DNA from: DAOPKN01 sp035391225
Lineage (GTDB): Bacteria; Thermotogota; Thermotogae; MWEM01
Direction: 5' to 3'
DNA: 24,359 nucleotides
NCBI GenBank assembly: GCA_035391225.1
Contig: DAOPKN010000032.1
Location: 1-24,359, forward strand
Part shown: positions 6,503-14,440 of the stretch, one piece after another
Layout: the number at the start of each line of letters is the position of its first letter
Numbering within the stretch: position 1 is the stretch's first letter
Translations under genes and position numbers: made by a program
The notes under the pieces: model-generated
Seen by the model: only the letters and a program-made list of their open reading frames with translations
The model's database searches: none
What the model was told of the DNA's origin: nothing

Positions 6503-9175
6503 TCAGCCTTTTTTTCTTTCTTCCAACCAGGATTCGATGAACTCCCTTTCTTCAGCGGCGGAAACAAGCTCTCCGTCCATCTTCTTGCGGGAAACTGCTT
6601 GCATGAATTCCTTGATGGATTCCCCGGGGGCGAAATGGTACTCCCTGACGAGCACCCGACCCGTGATGTAGGCGAATTTGACCTTTCGGCGCTTCCTCAG
6701 GTACTCTTTCAAGTGTTCTTGCCCCTGGGGTTCCAGGTAACTGGCCAGGTAAGCAATGGCCTCTGGGGAGGTACCTTCCAGCACGGAGTACACATCGGAG
6801 AAGGGCATTTCCTCGTTGAGTATCTGGGCGATGATTTGCACTCTACGGGAAAAATAGTGGATTTCGTTCACCACTTTCTTTGGAATGCCGTAGTTTTCCG
6901 CAACTTTGGCCATGGCTTCCAAAGGAGTGTATTCCAAGAGCACGAAAAGGAACGCGTAGAAAACATTGAGGTTCTTGTTTGGCTCGAAGAATTTCCGCAA
7001 CCAACCCAAAAGAGCGAAGAAGCGCTTCAGCTTTTGCTCCAGCACCGTGGTGTAGAAGGTGAACGGAAACAGGTGGTGGAACACCTGGAGGTCGCCCAGC
7101 CGCATCATGATTTTTACGGCATTCTTTTCCTGCAGCGAGCGTTCGAACTCTTCGCGCAAGCGTCCCCCACTCACACGGTCAAGGTACTTTTCCTCCAAGG
7201 CACCTTGCAAAAGGGTGAGGGTATGGGGTTCGATGGAAAAAGCGTAGCGCTGTTCGTAGCGAACACCACGCATGATCCGGGTGGGGTCGTCGATGAAGCT
7301 GGTGTTGTACAGAACGCGGATCACTCCTTGCTCGATGTCTCGCCGCCCTCCGAAATAGTCGATAAGCCGCCCAAAGGAATCAGGGTCCAGCGAAATGGCG
7401 AGCGCGTTGATGCTGAAATCCCGGCGGTAGAGGTCTTTGCGTATGTTGGAGGAATCCACGTTGGGAAGTGCGCCGGGGTGCTCGTAGTACTCGATGCGGG
7501 CCGTTGCGGCGTCCAGGTGGAAGCCATCGGGAAAACGCAGCTTGGCGGTGAGAAAGGGGGCATGCTCCTCGAGTTTACAGTTTTCCGTTCGGGAGACAAG
7601 GCGGGCGAACTCGATGGCGTTGCCTTCCACCACGATATCAATGTCAAGGTTCTTGATTCCCAGGAGAAGATCGCGCACGAATCCCCCCACGACGTACACC
7701 CTGTGCCCGTTGTCCCTACCGACCTTTCCAATGCGTTCCAGCAAGGAAAAGATGGAGGGAGAAAGGGTTTTCATCATCAACTTGCGTGCGGGGTAGGTTT
7801 CCTGCAGCGGGGCGGTGAAAAGGCTTTTCTCGGGGTCTTTCTCATCGTACACCTCGCGGATGATATCGGTTCGGGTGATGATACCCGTCAGGATCCCGTT
7901 TTTCAGCACAGGGATCCTTCCGACCGCATTTTCCACCATCAATTTTTTCACGTGTTCCACCGAGTCGTCCACGTCGGCCACCACCAGCCGAGGGGTCATG
8001 ATGCTTTTCACAGGTCGTTCCCCCAGGTCGTGATCCATGGCTTTTTGCACATCCCGACGGACCACCATACCCACAAGCCGGTTTTTCTCGATAACCGGGA
8101 TGCCTCCAACGCCTGAAATCGCCATGAAACGGTGCGCTGCCTTGATTTCCATCCCCGCCAAAATGGTTTTCACGGGGCGGCTCATGATGTGGTGGGCTCG
8201 CATGGCTGGCTGAACGAAGGAAGGAAGGAGGCTGCGCAATTTCTCCAGTACCTCAGGAAGAGAAACGTCCGTGAGCTTCGCCGCAGCGGCTCTCTTGTGG
8301 CCCCCTCCCCGGAGGGTGCCCATCAATTCCCCCAGGTTCACGTCGGTAGAAGCCGTTCGCCCGACGAGGTACACTTTTTGGTTCATGCGCACCACAGAAA
8401 TGAAGGTGTGGTATCCCTGGTTCAGCCAGATCTTGCTCGTGATGAGGCCGAGTCCCCCGAGGAACTTTTCCGTTTCCGAAACCCCCACCGCAATTTCGAC
8501 GTTATGTATGTTCCACACGCGGGCGTTGGAGATCAGGGCTTCCATGACGTTCTCCTGTTCTGCCGTCATTTCCACTTTGACGAAAGCCGCAACGATATCC
8601 AGGTTGGCGTTTTGCTCCAGGAGGAAAGCCGCTGCGCGGAAGTCCCTGGTAGTCGTCGAGGAGAACAGGAAATTCCCGGTATCCTCGAATATTCCGATGG
8701 CAAACAGCGTGGCTTCCACCTGGTCGATATGCAGGTTCCGGGATTTGATGTGTTCGACCAAGATCGTCGTGGCCGAACCAATTTCTTCCACCTGGCAATG
8801 TTGCCAGGTTCCCTGGCCAAGGATTTTCCCCTCGGGTACGGGGTGATGATCGTAAATCCACGTTTTCAATCCCTCGTGTTCCAATACTTTCTGGATGTCG
8901 GGCCCCAGCCTACCTTCCACGCAAGTATCGACAACCACCATTTCGCGAACCTTGGAAAGATCCACTTCGTTTTCCTGGAAAAACGGGAGATGTTCCCTGT
9001 GGATCGTAAGGTATTCTTGAAGGTTGGGGCCGGGTTCCCCACTCATCACCACCTGGAACTGGGGAAATAACTTTTTGGCCGCGAAAGCAGCGCAAAAAGC
9101 ATCAAAATCCGGATTTCGATGGGAAACGATGATACCCTCGGGGAACTCAGTCGGTTTTGTTTTCTTTCGGACCAT
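6503..9175 (-). CDS. DHH-CBS-tRNA nucleotidyltransferase/poly(A) polymerase
   Basis: This 890-residue protein joins three modules. Residues 10-310 are a DHH-DHHA1 phosphoesterase: NPDFDAFCAA (21-30), VVDT, DHHP (109-112) and the nucleotide-binding GGGHKRAAAA (290-299). Residues 327-447 are two CBS domains (IMSRPVKTI and IMTPRLVVA), likely to bind adenine nucleotides. Residues 480-890 are a class II nucleotidyltransferase: GGFVRD (497-502), the catalytic DIDI (511-514), RRDFSINALA and DPTRIMRGVRYEQRYAF. The enzyme adds CCA, or only CC or A, to tRNA 3' ends, or adds poly(A); families of this long form include both CCA-adding and A-adding members (Aquifex has split enzymes). The ATG has CGGAGG upstream. 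The gene ends the infB-comF operon, 23 bases after comF. The tail (about 700-890) is the helical tRNA-binding body. No module looks broken. Confidence 0.93.
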   Translation of the reverse strand: MVRKKTKPTEFPEGIIVSHRNPDFDAFCAAFAAKKLFPQFQVVMSGEPGPNLQEYLTIHREHLPFFQENEVDLSKVREMVVVDTCVEGRLGPDIQKVLEHEGLKTWIYDHHPVPEGKILGQGTWQHCQVEEIGSATTILVEHIKSRNLHIDQVEATLFAIGIFEDTGNFLFSSTTTRDFRAAAFLLEQNANLDIVAAFVKVEMTAEQENVMEALISNARVWNIHNVEIAVGVSETEKFLGGLGLITSKIWLNQGYHTFISVVRMNQKVYLVGRTASTDVNLGELMGTLRGGGHKRAAAAKLTDVSLPEVLEKLRSLLPSFVQPAMRAHHIMSRPVKTILAGMEIKAAHRFMAISGVGGIPVIEKNRLVGMVVRRDVQKAMDHDLGERPVKSIMTPRLVVADVDDSVEHVKKLMVENAVGRIPVLKNGILTGIITRTDIIREVYDEKDPEKSLFTAPLQETYPARKLMMKTLSPSIFSLLERIGKVGRDNGHRVYVVGGFVRDLLLGIKNLDIDIVVEGNAIEFARLVSRTENCKLEEHAPFLTAKLRFPDGFHLDAATARIEYYEHPGALPNVDSSNIRKDLYRRDFSINALAISLDPDSFGRLIDYFGGRRDIEQGVIRVLYNTSFIDDPTRIMRGVRYEQRYAFSIEPHTLTLLQGALEEKYLDRVSGGRLREEFERSLQEKNAVKIMMRLGDLQVFHHLFPFTFYTTVLEQKLKRFFALLGWLRKFFEPNKNLNVFYAFLFVLLEYTPLEAMAKVAENYGIPKKVVNEIHYFSRRVQIIAQILNEEMPFSDVYSVLEGTSPEAIAYLASYLEPQGQEHLKEYLRKRRKVKFAYITGRVLVREYHFAPGESIKEFMQAVSRKKMDGELVSAAEEREFIESWLEERKKG

Positions 9176-9198
9176 GGGAAGCCTCCGCGAACATGGGA

Positions 9199-9921
9199 TT
9201 ACTGGTCCAACTGTCCACTGACCAAAACCAGTCCCACTTGTTTTCGGGTTACGGGTTGTAGCGTTTTCGAAAGCTCAGACAGGGTAAACCCCCCTGTCAT
9301 CACATCGTCGAACAAAACCACGTTTTGCGGGACTTTTCCCGGAAGAGCCTGGAAAGCGCCCCGGATGTTTTTCTGGCGATCTTCCATCAGTTGCAGGGTG
9401 GATTGGGGTACGTACCGCGAATGGCGTCTTCTCACGGCCCCGCTCGCCACGGGTACCGAATCGTACTGCCGGGTGATTTGGGTACAAATCTCTCCGGTGT
9501 TGGAAAAACCCCGAACGCGCAGCGAAGCGGGATGGGGAGGGACGGGAACGATCCATCCGTCGAGTAGCCAAAACCGATACAACTCGTGGGCAAAAAATGC
9601 TAAGAACCTGGATACGTGCGGAAAGGGACCAAATTTGTAGGCACGCACAAGTCTGCCCAAGATGGAATCGTAGGAGGCGTACACGTGTACTTTCCCCATG
9701 CTTTCTCTTCCACGTAGTGGCGCGGGAAACGGGGAAAGGAGAAGCAACTTCTCCAGGCAGTTCGAACAAAGGATGGTATCCCCGGGTATTACGTGGTTGC
9801 ACAAAGGGCACATGTTGGGAAAAAAAACATTCAGGAAAGCCCCCGCAAGTGGAACTTTCCTGAGCCATTTTCGCTGGTTTAGTGTGGCAAGGGTATCACG
9901 TCTGCTTGTTTTTGAAGTCAA
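9199..9921 (-). CDS. comF: ComF-family phosphoribosyltransferase-like protein
   Basis: The 240-residue protein has the ComF layout. An N-terminal zinc ribbon (Cys38, Cys41, Cys52 and Cys55, in CPLCN and CSNC) is followed by a type I phosphoribosyltransferase fold. VPVPPHPASLRVRGFSNTGEI (about residues 124-144) matches the conserved ComF segment, and VVLFDDVMTGG (201-211) is the PRPP-binding loop. The canonical loop reads DDxxTTG; here the second Thr is Gly, which could alter catalysis. ComF is needed for DNA uptake in naturally competent bacteria, where it acts in the cytoplasm with DNA-processing proteins, but isolated comF genes are widespread and do not prove competence. The only usable start upstream of the zinc ribbon is a TTG at 9921, with AAGGA close by. 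It overlaps the end of infB by 26 bases and makes translational coupling likely. Confidence 0.88.
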   Translation of the reverse strand: MTSKTSRRDTLATLNQRKWLRKVPLAGAFLNVFFPNMCPLCNHVIPGDTILCSNCLEKLLLLSPFPAPLRGRESMGKVHVYASYDSILGRLVRAYKFGPFPHVSRFLAFFAHELYRFWLLDGWIVPVPPHPASLRVRGFSNTGEICTQITRQYDSVPVASGAVRRRHSRYVPQSTLQLMEDRQKNIRGAFQALPGKVPQNVVLFDDVMTGGFTLSELSKTLQPVTRKQVGLVLVSGQLDQ

Positions 9922-12010
9922 GTTTCCTTTTGACCTCTTTCATCACGAAGAACTCCACTTCATCTTTCTCGTTGACTTCGTTGAAGCCTTGCAACTTGAT
10001 GCCGCATTCCTGAGGTGCATCCACTCGTTCCGCATCATTCTGGAAATGCTTCAGCGAATCGAGTTCCCCCTTGAAAACCTCGATGCCGTTTCGGAAAACG
10101 CGCACCATGGAATCCTTCGTGACGTATCCATCCAGCATTTGGGTGCCTGCGATGGTTCCCACCTTCTTGATCTTGAATGCTTGGCGGATTTCGCCGTGGC
10201 CGATGATTTCTTCCACCGAATCGGGTTCCAACATCCCCATCAATGCTTTCTTCAGGTCTTCAATCAGGTTGAAAATGATGTCGTAGGTTTTGATTTGCAC
10301 TTTTTCCTTTTCGGCATCTTCGAGGGCCTGGCGATTCACCTTGACCTTGAAACCAAGGATCACCGCGTCGGAAGCTGAGGCAAGCAACACGTCGGAAGAA
10401 GAAACCGCCCCGATACCCGCGTGCACGATTTCCAGGGTGATCTCCTCGGTCTGCAGCTTGGCGATTGCATTGCGAAGGGCTTCCACCGTTCCAAAGCTTT
10501 CCGCCTTGATCACGATTTTCAGCACCTTACGCTCCCCTTCCTTCACCATGTCGTAGAATTCTTCCAGGGAAATGTGGCGGCGTTTGAGTTGGTCTGCCTT
10601 TTCCCGGAGTTTGACCTTGTTGGCAAAATTCCTTGCCGTGGACGGAGATTCCACAACGTAAAGGATGGAATGGGCATCGGGAACTTCACTGAAACCAAGG
10701 ATTTGCACGGGATCGGATGGCCTTCCTTCCTTGAGTTTCTTCCCCTTGTCGTTACTGATGGCCTTGACTTTTCCGGAGGTGTTGCCGCACACGAAATGCT
10801 GTCCCACGCGCAAAACCCCGTCTTTCACGATGCACGTTGCCGTGGGGCCGGTACGCGGATCCAACCCGGATTCCACGATGACTCCCCGGGCTTTCCCCTT
10901 GGGGAAGCACTGGATGTCTTTCATTTCGGAAACCAGTAGGATCATTTCCAGCAAATCTTCGATGCCTTCGCCCTTCTTGGCCGACATGAGCACGGTAACG
11001 GTATCCCCTCCCCAGTCCTCGGGAATCAGGTTCAGTTTCGACACCATCTGTTGCATGGTCACATCCACGTTGGCGTTGGGTTTATCGATCTTGTTGATGG
11101 CTACGATAATGGGAACGTTGGCCTGCTTCGCGTGGTTATAGGCTTCCACCGTTTGGGGCATCACACCGTCATCCGCGGCGATCACCAACACGACGATGTC
11201 GGTGGCCTGTGCTCCCCGCGCACGCATTTCGGTGAATGCCTCGTGCCCCGGGGTGTCGATGAACGTGATCTTTCGCTTCTTGTATTCTACCTGGTATGCC
11301 CCGATGGCCTGGGTAATTCCCCCTGCTTCCCCCTCGGCGACGCGTGTTCTTCGGACGCGGTCCAAGAGCGTGGTCTTCCCATGGTCAACATGCCCCATCA
11401 CCGTAACAACGGGGGGGCGGAGGGTGAGCTCTGCGTTTCGCTCAGTGTAAAGCCTCGTGTAATACTCCTTGAGCCCTTTTTCGATATCGTCTTCGATGGA
11501 ATCCACGACATCCTCGTCCTCGGAGATTTCCACGCGAACCCCGTAGTCCTTGGCCAGCTCCACGCATTCCTCGAACTCCAATTTCTTATTGGGGTTCAGG
11601 ATGATTCCGCTGCTAAAGGATTCCTGGATTACCTTGTTCACCGGGACTTTGATGGCTTCGCACAGCTCTCGCAGCGTCATCGAAAGGGCATTGATGTACA
11701 CGACACCCGGTTCCTTTTCTTTTTTCTGAGGGGGTTTCTTTTCCGGAACAGGCCCCTTTTCCGGGGAAGGCTTCGCTTCCGTTGGTGAAGGTTGGGGGGC
11801 GGGCGTTTGTTCGGGAGGGGCCTTTGGTGGGGCTGATTTGGACGCTGCTTGCTTCTCCCCGTACAAGTCCATCAACAATTTTTCCGTTTCCTCATCGACG
11901 ACGCTCATGTGGTTTTTCGCTTCTACTCCCAGATCCAGTAATTCTTGGATCATCTGTTTACTTGACATCTTTAGTCGCTTTGCCAGCTCATACACGCGAA
12001 CTTTTGACAA
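9896..12010 (-). CDS. infB: Translation initiation factor IF-2
   Basis: The 704-residue GTPase delivers initiator tRNA to the 30S subunit and promotes subunit joining. An IF2_N domain (3-52, VRVYELAKRLKMSSKQMIQE) is followed by a Pro/Lys/Ala-rich linker (53-100) and a second IF2_N-like domain (103-165). The G domain starts near 198: G1 GHVDHGKTT (206-214), GGITQAIGAYQV (230-241), G3 DTPGHEAF (252-259), G4 NKID (306-309) and G5 SAKKGEGI (343-350). Domains II, III and IV follow to the end. The length is like the short thermophile forms, which lack the long N-terminal extension of Escherichia coli. The start is TTG at 12010. Its Shine-Dalgarno sequence, GGGAGGTGATC, is nearly fully complementary to the 16S tail and compensates for the weak codon. 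The gene leads an operon with comF and the tRNA nucleotidyltransferase. Confidence 0.97.
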   Translation of the reverse strand: MSKVRVYELAKRLKMSSKQMIQELLDLGVEAKNHMSVVDEETEKLLMDLYGEKQAASKSAPPKAPPEQTPAPQPSPTEAKPSPEKGPVPEKKPPQKKEKEPGVVYINALSMTLRELCEAIKVPVNKVIQESFSSGIILNPNKKLEFEECVELAKDYGVRVEISEDEDVVDSIEDDIEKGLKEYYTRLYTERNAELTLRPPVVTVMGHVDHGKTTLLDRVRRTRVAEGEAGGITQAIGAYQVEYKKRKITFIDTPGHEAFTEMRARGAQATDIVVLVIAADDGVMPQTVEAYNHAKQANVPIIVAINKIDKPNANVDVTMQQMVSKLNLIPEDWGGDTVTVLMSAKKGEGIEDLLEMILLVSEMKDIQCFPKGKARGVIVESGLDPRTGPTATCIVKDGVLRVGQHFVCGNTSGKVKAISNDKGKKLKEGRPSDPVQILGFSEVPDAHSILYVVESPSTARNFANKVKLREKADQLKRRHISLEEFYDMVKEGERKVLKIVIKAESFGTVEALRNAIAKLQTEEITLEIVHAGIGAVSSSDVLLASASDAVILGFKVKVNRQALEDAEKEKVQIKTYDIIFNLIEDLKKALMGMLEPDSVEEIIGHGEIRQAFKIKKVGTIAGTQMLDGYVTKDSMVRVFRNGIEVFKGELDSLKHFQNDAERVDAPQECGIKLQGFNEVNEKDEVEFFVMKEVKRKLDFKNKQT

Positions 12011-12052
12011 TAGCGATCACCTCCCGAGACATTTTCCATATTTTTCGGAGGG

Positions 12053-12080
12053 ATTATACCATGCCCCGCGCGTTTGGCAA
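12053..12080 (-). promoter_or_regulatory. Promoter of the infB-comF-nucleotidyltransferase operon
   Basis: On the minus strand the sequence reads TTGCCA (12080-12075), 16 bases, then TATAAT (12058-12053), with TG at -15/-14 forming an extended -10. It starts a leader of about 40 bases ending in the strong Shine-Dalgarno sequence of infB. This is the one promoter in the window with both boxes clearly recognisable. Confidence 0.8.
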
Positions 12081-12083
12081 TTG

Positions 12084-12109
12084 AAAAAAAGGGAATTCCG
12101 GCGAATTCC
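12084..12109 (-). terminator. Intrinsic terminator after the chemotaxis receptor gene
   Basis: On the minus strand a 7-base-pair stem (GGAATTC, 4-base loop, GAATTCC; 12109-12092) is followed by C and seven T (12090-12084). It lies about 50 bases after the receptor stop at 12160 and directly before the infB promoter, so it insulates the two transcription units. Confidence 0.75.
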
Positions 12110-12159
12110 GCATCCCGATTTTTCGGCTGCAGGGGAATGGGTTGCTGGTCGTAGGTAGG

Positions 12160-13635
12160 TTAGTTTGCTTGCCCCCGGCCCATTTGGGAGGCCTCCCTTC
12201 GAAGTTCTTGGGCAGTTCTTGCGGTCGTTTCCATTTGTACCCGGGAATTGGTCATCACTTCGCTGACCTTTTCGATCTGTTTTTGGGTATCCTTGCTGAG
12301 GGAGGAAAGCGTGGAAAGGCCTTGTACGATTTGCGCGTTGGAATCGGAAATACCTTCCAGCTGGGCATGAATGAGGTGCACTCTTCGCGACATCTCTTGC
12401 AGGCTTTCCACCATCGAACCAAACAATCCACCGGTGGTTTTCAAAAACGCGGCTTGACTCTGGCTTCCCTCTTCCATGGAGATCGCGACTTCGTAAGACT
12501 GGCTTGCCTGGGTGTTGAGCTCTTGCACGATGCTGCCGATTTGGTCCGCGGATTCCTGGCTCTGGTTTGCCAGCTTGCGGATTTCTTCGGCGACAACGGC
12601 GAACCCCTTTCCCGCTTCTCCCGCACGGGCACTTTCAATGGCGGCGTTCAACGATAGCAGGTTTGTTTGGCGGGCGATGGCGGAGATCATTCCGGAAATT
12701 TCCTGGATATTTTGGGTTTGCTGGGCAAGGCGTTTCATGGTAGAAACCACATCTTGGGCTTGCAGGGCAACTTCATCCGTTTTTTTCACCGCGTCTTCCA
12801 CTTTCTCCTTCCCTTCCCCAATGAAAGCAAGTACTTGCTGGGAAATTTCCTCCATTTCCCGGGAGGAGTCATTGGTGTGCAGTAAGGAATCTTGAATGCT
12901 GCCCGTAAGCGTACCCTGTTCTTCGATTTTCTCTGCACATTGGCTGTAATCCATCACCATGCTTTCCAGCCCCTCCACCGCAAGGTGAATCGAACGGGAA
13001 AGGTCTTCCACAACTTCATCCAGTTTCCGCGAATTGTCCTCGAGCATCTGTGCGGTTTCCACCATGGCCAATAGGCTTTTTTGCTGTACGGCCTGTTGGA
13101 CATTGATTTTCTCAGCTTTTTCCTTGCTGAAACGGTTGGAAAGCCGCGTTGTGACCGTGAGGGAAATGGAAAAGAGGATGACGGCGGCCATTTGGATGGT
13201 GTAATCGGTGGTGTCACTGGCACTGTTCATGTTCCACACCAGCAAGGAAACAGCGATTCGGATGGAATTCAATGCGAAGAGCGCGAGGCAACTCACCCAC
13301 ACCAATTGGAAGTCGAAGTAAAGCAAGTACATGGAAAGGATGGGAAAGATGTACACGAAGGTAAGCAACCTGGGTGAGGCAAAAAGCACGACGGTGTACA
13401 GCACGAAATACCCAATCAGGGTGATATAGCGGATATGGGGGTGATCTTTGCGGCGCGAGAACAGAAGGGTTGCGAACAGCATCGGGACGAAAACCAGTGC
13501 GGAGACCAGCAGGAAGAACAGCAGAGGCTTGCCCCCCTTGATCCATTCCACCAGGTATCCAAAAATCAGAAAGAGTCCAAGAGTCCAGTTGATCCAAAGA
13601 ACCGCACGATTTGTTTTTTGAATGGCCAGTTCCAC
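12160..13635 (-). CDS. Methyl-accepting chemotaxis protein with multi-helix membrane sensor
   Basis: The 491-residue receptor should pass a signal to CheA/CheW. The cytoplasmic signalling tip is unmistakable (ISAIARQTNLLSLNAAIESA, 318-337, continuing RAGEAGKGFAVVAEEIRKLA to about 357), flanked by long coiled coils with Gln/Glu methylation-type heptads. The N-terminal part (about 10-165) consists of six hydrophobic helices with short loops, so no periplasmic ligand domain is present, and I see no clear HAMP domain after the last helix. Such receptors are thought to sense membrane-related or internal signals such as energy state, redox or temperature; that is family knowledge and not proven here. 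The start is GTG at 13635 with AAAGGGGTG seven bases upstream. The gene is monocistronic, with an extended -10 upstream and a terminator downstream. No che genes are in the window, so partners must be encoded elsewhere. Confidence 0.93.
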   Translation of the reverse strand: MELAIQKTNRAVLWINWTLGLFLIFGYLVEWIKGGKPLLFFLLVSALVFVPMLFATLLFSRRKDHPHIRYITLIGYFVLYTVVLFASPRLLTFVYIFPILSMYLLYFDFQLVWVSCLALFALNSIRIAVSLLVWNMNSASDTTDYTIQMAAVILFSISLTVTTRLSNRFSKEKAEKINVQQAVQQKSLLAMVETAQMLEDNSRKLDEVVEDLSRSIHLAVEGLESMVMDYSQCAEKIEEQGTLTGSIQDSLLHTNDSSREMEEISQQVLAFIGEGKEKVEDAVKKTDEVALQAQDVVSTMKRLAQQTQNIQEISGMISAIARQTNLLSLNAAIESARAGEAGKGFAVVAEEIRKLANQSQESADQIGSIVQELNTQASQSYEVAISMEEGSQSQAAFLKTTGGLFGSMVESLQEMSRRVHLIHAQLEGISDSNAQIVQGLSTLSSLSKDTQKQIEKVSEVMTNSRVQMETTARTAQELRREASQMGRGQAN

Positions 13636-13670
13636 GTTTGTTCACCCCTTTGAGAAAGTGGTTAAACTCC

Positions 13671-13679
13671 ATTCTACCA
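13671..13679 (-). promoter_or_regulatory. Extended -10 promoter of the chemotaxis receptor gene
   Basis: On the minus strand TGGTAGAAT has TAGAAT at 13676-13671, 36 bases before the GTG start. A -35 box would fall near 13694-13699, just inside the assembled sequence, and is not recognisable. Confidence 0.5.
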
Positions 13680-13700
13680 CATTTTTCCCGGGCTTTTCCC

Positions 13701-13800
13701 NNNNNNNNNNNNNNNNNNNNNNNNNNNNNNNNNNNNNNNNNNNNNNNNNNNNNNNNNNNNNNNNNNNNNNNNNNNNNNNNNNNNNNNNNNNNNNNNNNNN
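13701..13800. other. Assembly gap (100 N)
   Basis: One hundred undetermined bases mark a scaffold join; the true length and content are unknown. A plus-strand terminator begins 18 bases after the gap, so the missing sequence may include the end of a plus-strand gene or RNA. Confidence 0.98.
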
Positions 13801-13818
13801 CTTTGCCACGGGTACCTG

Positions 13819-13837
13819 GCTGCAAAGCAGCTTTTTT
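13819..13837 (+). terminator. Intrinsic terminator just after the assembly gap
   Basis: GCTGC-AAA-GCAGC (13819-13831) is a perfect 5-base-pair hairpin with a 3-base loop, followed by six T (13832-13837). It should end a plus-strand transcript that starts in or before the gap. A second, weaker hairpin (AAAGTGC/GCACTTT, 13855-13875, followed by T residues) lies 18 bases further on. Confidence 0.6.
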
Positions 13838-13876
13838 CCAAAGTGTCGTTGGAGAAAGTGCAAAACGGGCACTTTT

Positions 13877-13885
13877 TGGTATGTT
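13877..13885 (+). promoter_or_regulatory. Possible extended -10 for the GerW-like protein
   Basis: TGGTATGTT has the TG extension but only four of six -10 bases (TATGTT, 13880-13885). It is 25 bases before the ATG and leaves a very short leader before AAGGAGGAG. Confidence 0.3.
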
Positions 13886-13910
13886 GGGAAAAGAAAAAGG
13901 AGGAGAAAAA

Positions 13911-14315
13911 ATGAAAAAACTGGTTGTTTTCCTGGTATTACTCGTTGCCATGAGTGGGTTTGTCCTGGCAGAGGATGTTTCGGGTATGGCCGCGAGCGTT
14001 TTGCACGAAGCCCTTGGTTCTTTGCACGCAGACCTCGCTGTGGGGGCTCCTGTGGAAGCTATGGGTAGGATTTTGATTCCGCTTTTCGAAGCCAACACCT
14101 CGTTTGGTGGTGGCGGCGGTGGTCCGGAAGGTGAAGTCTGGGGTTCCGGTGTTGGAGGCGGACTGAATTTCCTTCCCTACGCTGTTTTGATCGTGGAAGA
14201 AAAAGGGGTTAGTGTACTGCCTGTTTCCAACCAGGTCCCCTTCCTCCAGCAGCTGGTGGATGCCCTTCCGCAGATTATTCCCATCGTAATGCAGATCTTG
14301 GGGCAATTTTCCTGA
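13911..14315 (+). CDS. Secreted GerW/YtfJ-like protein
   Basis: The 134-residue product has a classical signal peptide (MKKLVVFLVLLVAMSGFVLA, cleavage after residue 20). The mature part resembles the GerW/YtfJ (Spore_YtfJ) fold: VGAPVEAMGRILIPLFEANTSFG, then a glycine-rich stretch (GGGGGGPEGEVWGSGVGGG, about 65-86), then LPYAVLIVEEKGVSVLPV. The family pattern is a VGxPVE segment, an IPxxxxxxGFGGGGG segment, GSGGG and PxAxLVV, all in this order. In Bacillus the protein is cytoplasmic and sporulation-linked; here it is exported, and relatives with signal peptides occur in non-spore-formers. Function is unknown. The C-terminal end (about 105-134) is a hydrophobic amphipathic helix. The start ATG is set by AAGGAGGAG six bases upstream. 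It has its own terminator (14341-14371), so it is probably transcribed alone. Confidence 0.75.
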   Translation: MKKLVVFLVLLVAMSGFVLAEDVSGMAASVLHEALGSLHADLAVGAPVEAMGRILIPLFEANTSFGGGGGGPEGEVWGSGVGGGLNFLPYAVLIVEEKGVSVLPVSNQVPFLQQLVDALPQIIPIVMQILGQFS

Positions 14316-14340
14316 GACCTTCGTTTCAAAAACGATTCCG

Positions 14341-14371
14341 AATCGGGACGTCACTTTGTCCCGATTTTTTT
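14341..14371 (+). terminator. Intrinsic terminator after the GerW-like gene
   Basis: A 9-base-pair perfect stem, AATCGGGAC (14341-14349) with GTCCCGATT (14358-14366), encloses an 8-base loop and is followed by a T run (14365-14371). The next promoter begins two bases later, so the hairpin occupies its -35 region. Confidence 0.88.
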
Positions 14372-14372
14372 A

Positions 14373-14381
14373 TGCTATAAT
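14373..14381 (+). promoter_or_regulatory. Extended -10 promoter of the glycosyltransferase-UPF0104 pair
   Basis: TGCTATAAT has a perfect TATAAT (14376-14381) and the TG extension. It is directly downstream of the previous terminator and about 60 bases before the preferred GTG start. Confidence 0.7.
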
Positions 14382-14440
14382 TAAGGTGAGCAGAAACGGA
14401 GATGGTCCAAAAAGGCTATCGTCCACGTGGGAGGGTTTTC

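Noticed and set aside
6599..8116. A 505-codon plus-strand open frame inside the nucleotidyltransferase gene
   Set aside because: It is antisense to a fully conserved multi-domain protein, has no ribosome binding site, and its His/Val-rich composition is what the opposite strand of such a gene gives.
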